From assembly GCA_963930655.1 (NCBI GenBank), contig OZ005600.1, positions 4,467,501 through 4,531,500 on the forward strand: a DNA stretch of 64,000 nucleotides. Direction: 5' to 3'. This stretch comes from Myrica gale (lineage: Eukaryota; Streptophyta; Magnoliopsida; Fagales; Myricaceae). Below are positions 34,381-46,900 of this stretch, piece after piece. The notes beneath the pieces are model-generated. The model saw only the letters and a program-made list of their open reading frames with translations. It ran no database searches and was not told the origin of the DNA. A program made the position numbers and the translations under genes. Numbering within the stretch: position 1 is the first letter of the stretch; each line of letters opens with the position of its first letter.

Positions 34381-35080
34381 TAGTACATGTAAAACTCAGT
34401 GAGATTAGCGCGACATCTTATAATCCTTCACTTAAGTTAGTAATTTTATCCTCAAGGGAAATCGAACTCCGAACCGTATTCCTCATCAACACGATCCGCG
34501 GTTTGCTCTAACTATTAATGAACCTAAATAGTTTGATGCGAAGCATTGAATTCATACTTACGCACAGCAAGCGCGACAAAACAAAACAAATCAGAACAAA
34601 AGCTTGTTCAAACTAAATGCAAATTTACTTCTTCAAACTGCTGGAGGAAATGGAAAACATCGTAATACTAATATTTGAATGCTTCAAAAGCATTCCATTT
34701 TTCATAGAGTTCTAACTTCTGTGCATTTGCTTTCGCATACTTGGTTTATGCCCTGTAAGTTGGTTATTTAACTGCTGTTTGAGTGGGGAAAAACCTATTA
34801 CAATTTTAAATTTTACTTCTATCCCATTCCTGCCTCTGCTTGACTGTGCTCGAAGAAGTCCAATCAGCCAATTGTAGACTGAAAGCGTGCGAGTGATTGG
34901 CATGCTTTTTCGGTCCCCAAGGCCCTAAAGCCCATGGGACCAGGATACTTCCCCTACGAAGTGAGTCAACATGGGCTTTAAATATGCATGGGCCAATCAA
35001 GCGCGAAAACCAGGACATATATCTGTTTAGGAATTAGAGCCGAACATAAATAGGGGCAATAAAGAAGGAGAAAAAGCATT
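34381..35080. other. Intergenic DNA
   Basis: No gene or classified element seen. Confidence 0.4.
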
Positions 35081-36306
35081 ACCTAGGGTATTGCACAAGA
35101 GCAAGTATTATATTACATGCCCTTCGTTTGAAATGGAGGGTCATAAATATGACACGTCAGCTGTTTGAGTGAAAATTTGAAAACCAAGTGAAAAGTACCG
35201 CTAAAGGGAAACGAAGCTCTAACACCACTTTTAGTCTTCGTTAGTCCTCTCCTTCATCCCAACCAAAGCTTTGCCTGCAGCGCTGCTGTGCCCCTCTGAA
35301 GTAGAGCCCGCAACTGAGTCCTTATTCCTCCTCCCACACGCCTGTCGGGCAGTACCTCCAGCTTCGAGTCTGTTGTTTGAGTAGAAGTTTTCGCAAAAAT
35401 ATGGAACACTTGTGCAACTGAAGTTTGGGTCCTTCCCAATAGTAGTTGCTTCATCTCCCGAAATGGCAAGACAATTCTTAAAAACACATGATCATATCTT
35501 TGCCTGTAGACCCCAAACTGCGGCTGGGAAGTACACCACTTATAACATCTCATAGGCACCTTATGGACCATATTTGCACCAAGGGCGCAAGATATATCTC
35601 TTCGAGCTATTTAGCTCAAAATGACTAGAATCCTATGAGTTCATTCGTGTTGAAGAAAGGCGTGCCTTTCTTTCACGTCTATGCACCTTGTCTGGGAAGC
35701 CAATTCGGGTGCAAAAAGCATGTCTCCTGCCTCAATCTTAGCATTATTAGTCGGATGGTGTTGGTTAATACATATTTTACTGAATTTGAGCTTGGAACTT
35801 CAATAGTGACGCTCAAATAATTACAATAAATATTAGACGAGTTGTTCCTGCTTAACGGGGTGTTGAACATTGGGGATTGGATACCGTGGCTGGATTCTTT
35901 AGACTTGCATGGATACATGAAGCGAATGAAGATTTTGACAAAGAAATTGGATCGATTCCATGACCATGTTTTTGGTGAACACAAGGCAAAAGGAATGAGT
36001 AAAAGTTTCAACGGATTGCTCCGGGAGGTACTACCCGACACTCATGTGGGACAAGGAATAGGGAATCGATAATGAGCTCTACTTCAGAGAGGGCCACAGC
36101 GGCATTGTAGGTGAAGCTTTGGTTGGGATGAAAAAGAGGACTAACGAAGACTAAAAGTGGCGTTAGAGCTCCGTTTCCCCCGTTAGTGGTACTTTTCACT
36201 TCGTTTCAAATTTTCAGTCAAACAACTGACTGCCATATTTATGGCCCTCGATTTCAAACGAAGGACTGGTAATAAAAGAATTGCTCCTCGTGCAAATACC
36301 CTAGGT
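35081..36306. mobile_element. Pack-type element with long TIRs around a P450 fragment, 1226 bp
   Basis: The left arm (about 35081-35390) is found inverted at about 36000-36306. Outer ends share ACCTAGGGTATT; inside, both carry cttcgtttgaaat, gaaaatttgaaa, ttttagtcttcgttagtcct and catcccaaccaaagctt. Between the arms is about 610 bp of host P450 coding sequence without transposase. This arrangement is that of Pack-MULEs. No 9-bp target duplication was seen; ATT flanks both ends, which alone is weak. Confidence 0.75.
35397..36000 (+). pseudogene. Captured CYP71-clade cytochrome P450 pseudogene fragment
   Basis: Translation with frame changes gives, in order, KYGTLVQLKFGSFPIVVASS, PEMARQFLKTHDHIFACRPQ, TAAGKYTTYNIS, APYGPYLHQGRKIYLFELFS, then FIRVEERRAFLSRLC, LNLSIISRMVL and ELFLLNGVLNIGDWIPWLD, DLHGYMKRMK. 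This is the N-terminal third, from near the proline hinge to helix G, of a CYP71-type enzyme like the flavonoid 3'-monooxygenase-like proteins. The WRQ motif of helix C is LHQ. A stop follows FSSK, a small deletion removes the usual DITW, and further frameshifts follow. Heme-binding and I-helix parts are absent, so no enzyme can be made. The long inverted arms on both sides indicate capture by a transposon. Confidence 0.88.
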
Positions 36307-37910
36307 ATTGTAGAGGAGTCCGGTCCCATGTGGAATCACCTGGGAGATTGATAGATTGATTGGCTTCCTCTACTTTTTCCACATACAATCTCCCATACTC
36401 GCAGGCGAGTCCAGGACCGACCTCCTGTAATTGGTTCTGTTTCATCGGATAATATATCTACTTTCTTCGTGCTCTTCGATAAATCAACTTGACATATAAC
36501 ATTTTTTTTAACAGGGATTTGTAAGACTCGTGTGCACCAAATTCAGACGAATTCGATCCAATTTACGTCTCGGATAAGTTCCGGACACGTGTAGTAATCC
36601 CTCGTTACACACATTAACATGGTGTTTGTTTTTAACATTTTGGGGTAGTTAAAATTTTAGGGTGTTGAAGTTAATGAAAAAGTGAGGAAAGTGAATAAAA
36701 AAGTTGGTGAAAAAAGTGAAAATGATGAAAAAGTGAAAAAAATTGATGAAAAGTAAGAAGAGAAATTTTTTTGTAATTAAGATAAAATTTTATAGAGTTA
36801 AAATTGTGAAACAAAACGCAATGTAGATAAGTCGCAGAAATAAAATAGCTACAACATTTTAAACCAGGTCCTCCAATCGGAGGTAATAAGCCTTGGCCAT
36901 CACCTATGCACCCTAGGGGACAACTTGACATATATCTTGTTAACTGATATTTATTACAGACTTAGGACTCAAAAAATGTGGAAGCTAATAATTATAAAGG
37001 AAAATATATTATTCTAACTCATCGTTTAGTGAGGTTCTCACACCTTATACTCATAATTATTAATTTCGTTGTATTTCCTCCTCAACTACTAACTCGTATA
37101 TTTTACACCCTCTGTTGCTAATTTGGACAAAGACTAACATTTTTGGACAATTAAATGACTAAATTACCCCCACAAATCTATCATGATACAAAAAATATAT
37201 GGACAAAATCGGTACTTCACAAATAAAAAAGATTAATTATCATCTAAAGTGTAAAATTAATTATTCCGTGAGTACTATTTTTTAAATTAATTATACAACA
37301 CAGATAATTTTATATTTCTGTTAATTTGTTACTCGAAACAATTTCTTGAATTTATTATCTTTTTTTGGCTCTTAAATATTGAGTTCATTGTTTTGAGACA
37401 ATTACAACTGTACTGATAGACCTTCATCTTTCCTCTAATTTTCAAAAATGGCAATTCAATGAAGATTTGTTAATTATTAGAGACAATCTGGTGTTTATTT
37501 TCTTTTTTTGAGCTCTTAAATTTAATTCATTATTTCGCGACAATTACAATTGGGGTAAGTTTCCCACGTGCTAAACCCAAAAAGTCTAGTCCCACCACAA
37601 GTCAAGATCGTACTTGCTCAGTTCTTGCTTTCGTTCTATCAGAAAGCAAAAGATCACATACAACAAACGGCTTCCTGCCTATCGGCTCTCTTTTACTAAA
37701 ATTTCACCAACCTCGGCATCAGACTTCGCGAGCACATGCACAAACAAACGGGCGACACCAACATACAACAGTAAAGCCTCAACTCCCCAACGCAGCAAAT
37801 AGTGGACTACGGAGTAGACTTCACCCTCCTCACTCCCATTCCTCAATTACAACCCCATCCCTGAAGCCCTAACTTTGTCAGCTTCCGTCACTGCAATTTA
37901 TTGTGTGTGA
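36307..37910. other. Intergenic DNA and DEG7 promoter
   Basis: AT-rich, with one MITE at 36621-36826 and otherwise no recognised element. About 37800-37910 is the DEG7 5' leader: a diverged copy of it lies before the pseudogene at 54515, which marks this stretch as part of the duplicated block. Confidence 0.45.
36621..36826 (+). mobile_element. MITE family A copy
   Basis: Starts atggtgtttgtttttaacat, contains aaaattttagggtgttgaag and repeated gtgaaaaagtga words, and ends near aaacaaaacgcaatg. Non-coding; boundaries approximate. Confidence 0.55.
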
Positions 37911-40900
37911 ATGGAGGATCCGTTGGAGCGGCTGGGATCGGAGTCCATGGGGCTGGCGGATGGGGCTAGCGCTGTGAAGGACGAGCTGTGCATGGAGATC
38001 GACCCGCCGTTTCGCGAGAACGCGGCCACCGCCGATGACTGGAGGAGGGCGCTGAACAAGGTGGTCCCCGCCGTAGTCGTGCTCCGCACCACCGCGTGCC
38101 GCGCCTTCGACACCGAGTCCGCCGGCGCCAGTTATGCCACTGGCTTCGTCGTCGACAAGCGGCGGGGGATCATCCTCACAAATCGGCATGTTGTCAAGCC
38201 CGGTATTTAGATTCTACTACTTCTTGGTTTACAAGATAAAAGAGGGTTTTTGAAATTGGCGGCTTTTGTGTAGTCGCTAAGAAATGTGGGATAACAGGAA
38301 AATTTTGAATATTTTAAAACCAGAATAACGTGCAGTTCGTATGCGAGGAGACGGAGGATGACCTTGTATTTATTCTCCGGAAACATCACTTAGCTGATAA
38401 AATTAATTCAAAATGTCAAAAAGAGCGAAACTACCAAATCCTAACATTTACTCCCAAAACTATCAAAATGCATCAACTTTCGAGCTGTCAATCCGGTTGA
38501 AATGTGCAGAAAATAGGCTACCTGGCACAATATTGAATGTTGAATCTTATAACAAGGCTAAATTGATGTTTTTTTTGATAGTTTTGGAGCTAAATGTATC
38601 CGTTTTAGTTTGGACATCTTTTTGATATTTTGAGGAGGTAAGTTTCTGGGCTAAAAGTGAGGAATCTTATAACAAGGCTAAATTGATGTATTTTGATAGT
38701 TTTTGAGCTAAATGTAACCGTTTTAGTTTAGACCTCTTTTTGATATTTTGACGTAAGTTTCTGGGCTAAAAGTGAGATCCCTTATTCTCCTCTCCGGCTG
38801 TTCCTATGGCTCTTTTTTGTTCTTCTACTTCTTCATTTTCTGAGATGTATATATGCCTGCTTTTGCAGGGCCTGTAGTTGCAGAAGCCATGTTTGTGAAC
38901 CGTGAAGAAATTCCTGTGCATCCTGTATACAGAGATCCGGTGAGTAGACTCTTTGCGGATTTTGTTTCTTTGTTTTTTTTAGTCACAAATTTTGGTTAGC
39001 TACCAACGTCTTTGAAATTTCTGGTTGAATAGACTGCCTTTGTGATATATAATTGTTTGGTTGGAGATCTTTTCTTTTCTTTTCTCCCCCCCTTCCCACC
39101 CCGCTTCTCTTTTTCTCTTCTTTCGTTGTTGGAAATGATGTACTACAGTTTGTTGGAAGCTGGTCATAACTTGTTTACTTTCAGCATGATATTACCTCTA
39201 GTTCCGGTTCATAGTGGATAAGTGCTGTTTTTTTGCCTCGTGTGTTAATGTGCATGCCTTATCTTCATCCTGCTGACATGAGTAATAGATATATTCTCGA
39301 AGTTTCAACAATTTTACTTTCTCGAGTATTTGCCTGTGGCACTAACCTAGCATGAACAATCTTGTAGGTGCATGATTTTGGCTTCTTTCGTTATGATCCT
39401 GGTGCAATCCAGTTTCTGAATTATGATGAGATTCCTCTTGCACCTGAGGCTGCTTGTGTTGGTCTGGAGATTAGGGTTGTTGGCAATGATAGTGGTGAAA
39501 AGGTATTCCCAACAGATTTGTGCTTGAAATGACTCATAGTATCTGATTTAGCTTTTGAGATGTTTGTATTATACCAGTCTTTTTAATGTACCCCAAGATT
39601 GCTCTTTTATTTTCTTTCTTTTTCTCTCTTTGCATGAACGTTCCTTCAATAATGTTGACTATGTTCCAGGTTTCCATTTTGGCTGGCACTCTTGCTCGGT
39701 TGGATAGAGATGCACCTCATTATAAAAAGTATGTGGTAGCTGTACTATTTTTCTGTTTTGGTTCCTTTCCTTATTGGAATTTAAAAACATTATTCAATTA
39801 TAGTCAATGACATAAGCCTGATCAAATTAGCAATTTCATCTCTTAGGGAATTTAGGGGTTGTTTTTCTGTTATATATTGAAGTCGCATACTAGGTTCTCT
39901 ACATCTTTTGATCGTAGGATGAGATACTGCTCATTGAAACTGAGCTGTGATATTTAAATTTCCATTTTCTCTGTTGACCCTTGGGTTTGTAAATACTTGT
40001 ATCTGTTCTCACTGGTTATCAGAAAAAGCTGTGTTCACTATTGATAGTAGTAGATGACGATCGTTGTATTGGTGCAGGGATGGCTACAATGACTTCAATA
40101 CATTCTACATGCAAGTAAGTATCTTAATCATTTATACCTGTAAGAAAATTTTGTTTCTTCTTTCTTTACATCAGGAAAAAAACTAGATTATTGAGTGATT
40201 AGATCTTCTTTGGGAGTTGTGATTGAGTGCTAATCTGCTTTTCTTTTTCTCGATAAAACCGTGCCTGGGCTAGATTCTTTTGTAGGTTCTATTGGGGATC
40301 AGCTTGATGTTTTTCTTTTTAGTCTCTATTGGTCATATCTGAATTTTTTCTTTACCTGATAATGAAAACTTTATCGGATGGGAATGGAACCATGAGATGT
40401 ATAAAGATAAATAATCTTTCATTTTCAAAATACGACCCAGTGATTAATAGGCTAAAAGAACAAAAAATGAACAGTGTCTACTCTATGAACCGTGCAGTGT
40501 CTGCTTTATGAACAGCGTGACATCTGACATTGGTTAAAAATCGTTAGCACATTCCACTCTTACTAAGACTACATCGTTTTTATGTAGATTGAGACGGCTG
40601 AGCTTCTCTTTCAAAGTTGCTGCTCGCATTTATTTGGTGCCTTTTCTATTTGATAGTGGTGTCAAACCGTTTTCTTTTTCCTTCTTTCAATGATTTTTAA
40701 GGGTCTGTGAAGTACAATGACTTGGGTAATTTTTTTTCTTTTTTCCCTCTCGGGGTCTCTTCTGTATATTTCTTTGGGTGCAGTATTTTCTTTTTTAAGC
40801 TGCGCTCTTGTTGTTTGTAACACACCTCGAACTTGCTCAACTTGAGCCTTGAAGTTGATGCTTGAGCTTGGCTTGAAGGCTTGGCCAGGCTCACAAGTCA

Positions 40901-43900
40901 ATTTCATCAACCTTAAGCCTGAACTGAATAAACAAAAAGTGAGACCCTGGCATGTCTGCTTCTATTACATGTGCACATTTAAAATTCCAACATCCAAAAT
41001 TAGATAGTGGTTCACTTTCAATTGCAGCCCCACTTGCTTCTTTGGTTGCTTTTCGTTTACTCTATTGTTTTAGTTTTTCTTCTCTCTATACCCCCCGCCC
41101 TTCTCCCCCAAGGGAAGGGGATTGACTCACTATAGTTAGTTTTGATGGTTATATTGAGCAACTCTTCGCTTTTCAACTTACTTATACATGTCGCCTATGA
41201 TCGTACTGGTGAGATATAGTATTTACCATACCGTACTGTGGGTAGATACAGCGGTATCTTCCCACGGTACGGTATGGTAAATACTATATCTCACCAGTAC
41301 GATCAAAGGCGACACGTATAAGTAATTTCTTTCTTTTCTTCTCTCCCTCCCTCTTCAATGTCCATTTCTATTTATTTATTTTTTATATTGAGGAGTTATG
41401 CAAGCTATTGGGGGCTGGTATCAATTTAAGAATTTTACTTACTTATTAGTTTCTTGGAAGAAAAATAATTATGGTTGGGGTGGGCTGGGGAAATATTCAA
41501 ATGGTATAGGTGCCTCCTAATTCTGTTATTTTTGGAAAAACTTGTTCCATAAGCATGCTGCCGTATTTTTGCATTGAGCTTCTTAATTAAGCTTGATATG
41601 TGCACCTACGGAGCCTTCAGCTTTTTTTGAGCATTTGGTCTTTTGGTATCTGCGTATAGAAGGTCCTGACAATGCTCCATGGTGAATCAAAATTGTGGCT
41701 AATTGGGACATAGTCGTCACAAAGGAATCCTCTTCTTGAATTTGCTATATCTGATTTGGATATTCCTCATTGCTGGTCTTGCCTAATTGTTTTTCCGTTC
41801 TATTGCAGCTTTATCATAAATGATGTGTTTATTATTTATTGATTTGTTTGCTTACAGGCTGCATCTGGGACTAAAGGTGGTTCTAGTGGTTCCCCAGTTA
41901 TTGATTGGCTGGGCAGGGCAATTGCCTTGAATGCTGGGAGCAAGTCATCAAGTGCATCGGCCTTTTTTTTGCCTTTAGAACGAGTGGGTGCTTCTTGTAT
42001 ATTTGCCGGACCTTTATGCCGTGTTTCCAGTGTTAATTGAGATCAAGCACAACTCCTCTAGTGGGGAGCATAGAATACGAATTTTGGCTATTAAGTTGCA
42101 TGGCTTGATTGGCAGGTTGTGAGGGCATTGAAGTTTCTGCAGAAGGGTAGTGATTCTTATGAAAATAAATGGGAGGCGGTTTCTATACCTCGTGGTACGC
42201 TTCAGGTTTGTTGTTGGTGTTATCCTTGCAGAAGTTCCCTGCCACTTTATTTTTAATTTTTATTTTCTTGTTTGTAGATTCATATACAGTAACCGCGTGA
42301 GACAAAAGATTGTGCAAGTTTTGATGAGTAGGGTAGAAGACACGTTTTCATTTGACTATATGATAAATAATAGCATTAGCGCTAGTGTTATAAAGAATGG
42401 TGCAAATGTTCATTTTTAGTTGAGCACTTGGCTAGATAGGGGTCGGGGGAGCTATGGTACATCAGATGAAAATTGAGGAAACATATAGTTGAGTAGCGGT
42501 TGTTAGTGATGCTTTTCAATTTCTTATCCCAATAATTTATAAATGCCAATGCTGTCAATATGGAGTTATATTAAAAATAGATATTTTATTCTAATTTTCA
42601 TTTCCTTGGTTTGGAAAATATGGATGTTCGGACACATTGTTTAATATGGTTTTGGTGATCCTGGTCTAGGTAACATTTGTCCATAAAGGATTTGATGAGA
42701 CACGTCGGCTTGGTCTACGAAGTGAAACAGAACAGGTCTTTGTTTCTCTTCTTTTAAACATGCCATTTTTCCTGTCATGATTTTCTTGATTGAGATTTCC
42801 CCAATTTCTTATTGTGCTTTTGACTGGTTCAGATGGTACGGCATGCATCTCCACAAGGGGAAACTGGAATGCTTGTTGTTGACTCTGTGGTATGTACACT
42901 GTGCACTATTTACTCGTAAAAGAGAGACTATTTTGGGTTTCTAATGCTATATTATGATAATTTTCTTGCTTTTGAAATTCATATGGTCCTGGACTTGTTT
43001 CAGGTGCCTGGTGGCCCAGCTCATAAGCGTTTAGAACCAGGAGATGTGCTTGTTCGTGTTAATGGGGAGGTAAGTTATGCCTTCAAGTACTCCTGACTTA
43101 ATGGATGTATGAAATGAGCTATTCTTATATGAGTTCATTTGTGTACTGGAATTGTTGGAATGTAGCAGAATTACCATTTTCAGAATGAAACTTAAAAGCA
43201 TCAGTAGACGTTTCCCCATTAAAAAATTTCCAGAAATAGTTCTTGTCGGAAGACATGACATTTGGAAAGACGATGGCCTAGGGGTTTTATTTTATCCCAA
43301 GCTGGGTATAGATGCAGAAGTGAAGAGTTCATTTCGATTCTTTTTTTTTTCATGCTTCACGGACATTTATTTCATTCTTGTCCTGCTGTGATTGCTTTGT
43401 TTGCACTCTGGAATTAGTCTACATTCGTTTTGGCAAAAATCAGATGGATTTATGCAATATCCTTTGGACTTTTTTCATTACAGAATGAAGTGTAATCTAA
43501 CTTTGGAGTACTGACCTCAAAGCTCTAGTATAATCTAGCCACTGTTTTCTACTACTTGTGGGACTATTAATTGCATGAGTTGCTCTTATGTTTCGAAATC
43601 GTAATGCAGGTAATCACTCAATTCCTGAAGTTGGAGACTTTACTTGATGACAGCGTCAACCAAAACTTTGAATTGCAAACTGAAAGGGGTGGCACATCGT
43701 TGACTGTCAACCTGGTGGTAAGAGTTACTGTTGCTTGGTATTTTCTCTTTCTAATGTTCAAGTAACCTTCAGTTTACTGCCTGTTCCTAAGGAAAAGGTC
43801 TACACAGTTCTTCTGGTATATTGCTTGCCATGAGAATATTGTGGACTTGATCCAGTTTAGAGCCATTGGAAACCATTTTCTGCACGCTGGGATGATTTTG

Positions 43901-46900
43901 AAACTTTGCTAGAGCCGTTTGAAATTTCAATGTTAAGCTAACGATATAATATAAGAACCTCGCTAAAGTTATTTTAATTATAAACTGTTTTAAATCACTT
44001 TATTGAGCTTCATATTGGACCACCTTGTGTGCAGTTATGTAATGATTATTGTCTTGATTGCAAGAAAAAGTGCGCATCTATCTTGTTTTATAGTACAATG
44101 GTTGATAAAGTGATGAGATTATTTTTCAGTAATCTTTAATATTAATATGAGATGCAGGTGCTTACAGGCTGAAATGGTTTATTATGGTTTTGCATGTAAC
44201 ATTTCTAAAGGAATGAAATGAATGTGTATTGTTATGGTCTCCTTGAGAATGGGTGGTCTTCTTCCTAGCTGGTCTGTTCATGTGCTGACCATGGGTACAC
44301 AGCCAATACCACATGTGGATGAGCACATTGTTGCTCAAGTAGGCTGTAGTCCCTGCTTGCCTTGAGTTTGGGCCAGATTTTGGTAGCCAGGCTGGTAATA
44401 GGGAGGGGTGGGGGGTCCCAGGTAGAGGCCAGCTATTTAACATCTTTTCAAACCCCAAGTTAACCTTTTTACTTCTTCCAATGCAATTTGCTCCTTTTCA
44501 ATTAAGAAATTTTTTAGCTCGAGTGATTAAGACGTATAAGTTCTTAGGTCATCTAACCAACACAAGAAGTAAATGAAAAGTTTTGGACTGGGCCAGTGCG
44601 TTGATAGTCAAGCCTGGGCGAAGAAAAAACACCGAACCTAGGAGTCAAAACCTATGGCCCAACCCCAAGATCCTTGGGTTGGTCTGGGCCGGCTATTTAT
44701 CACCCAATCCGTGGATGCCCTAACATGTTAGTATGTGCTAGCTCTCACCTTCAATGGGATACTAGAATTTATTTTATTTGTAGTGGCTACTTGGTGATAT
44801 TCAGCGCTTTCTATTGTTTTACATTGTACTTCATTTTGTTATTGCAATGGTTTAATATCTTCAATATATCTTTTAGGTCCAGGATTTACATTCAATAACT
44901 CCAGATTACTTCTTGGAAGTAAGTGGTGCAGTGATACACCCTCTTTCATATCAACAGGTAGGCTGGAATTAGTAGATATTGCTTGATTATTAACGGGGCT
45001 ACTTTTTGTCCTCCTTTTAATTTACCGATGTTTTTTCTCTGTTGATGCTCGGTTTGACTGTGCATAGCATGCTGTTGGCAAGTCCCCACTTATTTTTTAA
45101 CATTGAACCAACACATCCAGACACAGAAAGGTTGAGCTCAAGATCTTGTCCTTAGGAATGGGAGAGGTACCATGTGGCTACAGAAGTCAGAAAGCATGTT
45201 GCATGTTTCGGTTATTTTCCATTTTGAAATAAGTCAATCTAGACCTGGAGGTAGGAGAGAAGCCAATTGCACTGCATTTCTTGACTTTGGGATTATAAAT
45301 GGAATACCTGATAATGGGTGTTCCGGATGTGGTTCTTCTAACATCTTTGCTAGGAAATGCTGCTATACCATACCCTTTGACTCGACTTCATTCTAGTAGT
45401 TTGCTACCATGCTTTCTCTGAAGCCATATGCTCTTAAGCTTTTGTGCTTTGGCCTTCTTTTGGATTTGCGTTCTCTTTGGTATTTGTTGCATGTCATCAG
45501 ATTGTGTGGAGGTTTTTAAGACTTTTTCGGATGCTATTAGCTTGAGCTTTTCAAGAATGAAGCAATAAGGCTTTACATGCTACATCAGTTTCTTTTTTCC
45601 CATTGCACTTTCTTTTTAGTTAAATTTTTTTAGCAATCTATAATAAATGTGAGGTCGTACTTGTTGAGTTCTGGTGGATATTTATCTTGTGCAAGCCTAA
45701 TTCCCATTATAACTCATTTAACTTTACACAATGCAGGCCAGAAATTTCCGTTTCCATTGTGGTCTTGTTTATGTTACAGAACCAGGGTATGTTTGATTAT
45801 AAGATTTACATTTTTTGTTTCTGACAGCAGAAATTTTATTCCAAAATTGAGCTTACCTAGTACACCTTTTGTTGGGTTCAACCAGTTCTCTAAACCAGTT
45901 CCCATCTTATGTACACTCACAAACATTTGGCATAATCATTGGAGTATTGCTGCGTAAGAAACATTGTCATGGATCTGCTCTGACTAATACTTCTGCCAGT
46001 GGTAACGACCATGTATCATCTTCTCTTACTAGGATAACAAAAAACGTTTGCCTCATCTGGTGATCCTTGAATAAACACAGTACTCTCTCCTCCTCTATGG
46101 TCCACAATGAATGAGTTCAATCCAATTGATAGAAGATCTATTGCATAATATCCTATTCAATTGTTACCCAAGTGGTTTGCTGTAATAAAAAAGTAAGTTG
46201 TACAGTTATAATACATGAGCTAGCCTAGCTTGATAGTCCTCTTAAACTCACTTTTCAACTGTTTTGGTGATCTGCATAGACAAGTTTTTCCACCCAGGCA
46301 CTTGCTACTGTAGAATGTGAGTGGAAACACTGACAAATGAAATTATGCCTAAGTTGTTGAGACTCTCGACTGTGCTTTTTACACTCATGGCTTGTCTTGT
46401 TGTTTCAGGGTAAAACTTCACCGCACTAATTTTCTCACCCAAGACAATGAGTTTTTTTATAATATGGGCATGAAACCATTTATTTTGTAACAGTGGACCG
46501 ATTTGCATTTTCTTTCAGTACTTCGCTCTGTCGGCCTTTGAACGTAATGGAGCTATTATTTTGCCTATTGCAGATATATGCTCTTTAGAGCAGGAGTTCC
46601 TCGCCATGCCATCATCAAGAAATTTGCTGGTGAAGAAATATCATGCCTTGAGGAACTAATTTCAGTTCTATTCAAGCTGTCTAGGGGTGCTCGAGTGCCA
46701 CTGGAGTACATAAGCTACACGGATCGTCACCGGAGGAAGGTATGATAGGACTAGTTACTGCAACTTTTTGATCATGTTGATTATCAGCATGGTGAACTGG
46801 TAATGAGTTACTGATACCGTTATGGTTAGTCAAATGATTTCAATGGTTTTAGGTGAAATAATTACGTACCTATTAAGGGCTATTGGTTTTTGAGCTTGTG

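Noticed and set aside
35254-35571. Minus-strand open frame of 105 codons over the left arm and P450 start
   Set aside because: The plus-strand P450 reading is far better supported; the minus frame is a shadow.
37878-38189. Minus-strand open frames over DEG7 exon 1, with near twins over the duplicate at 54598-54963
   Set aside because: Antisense shadows. They recur only because the exon is duplicated.
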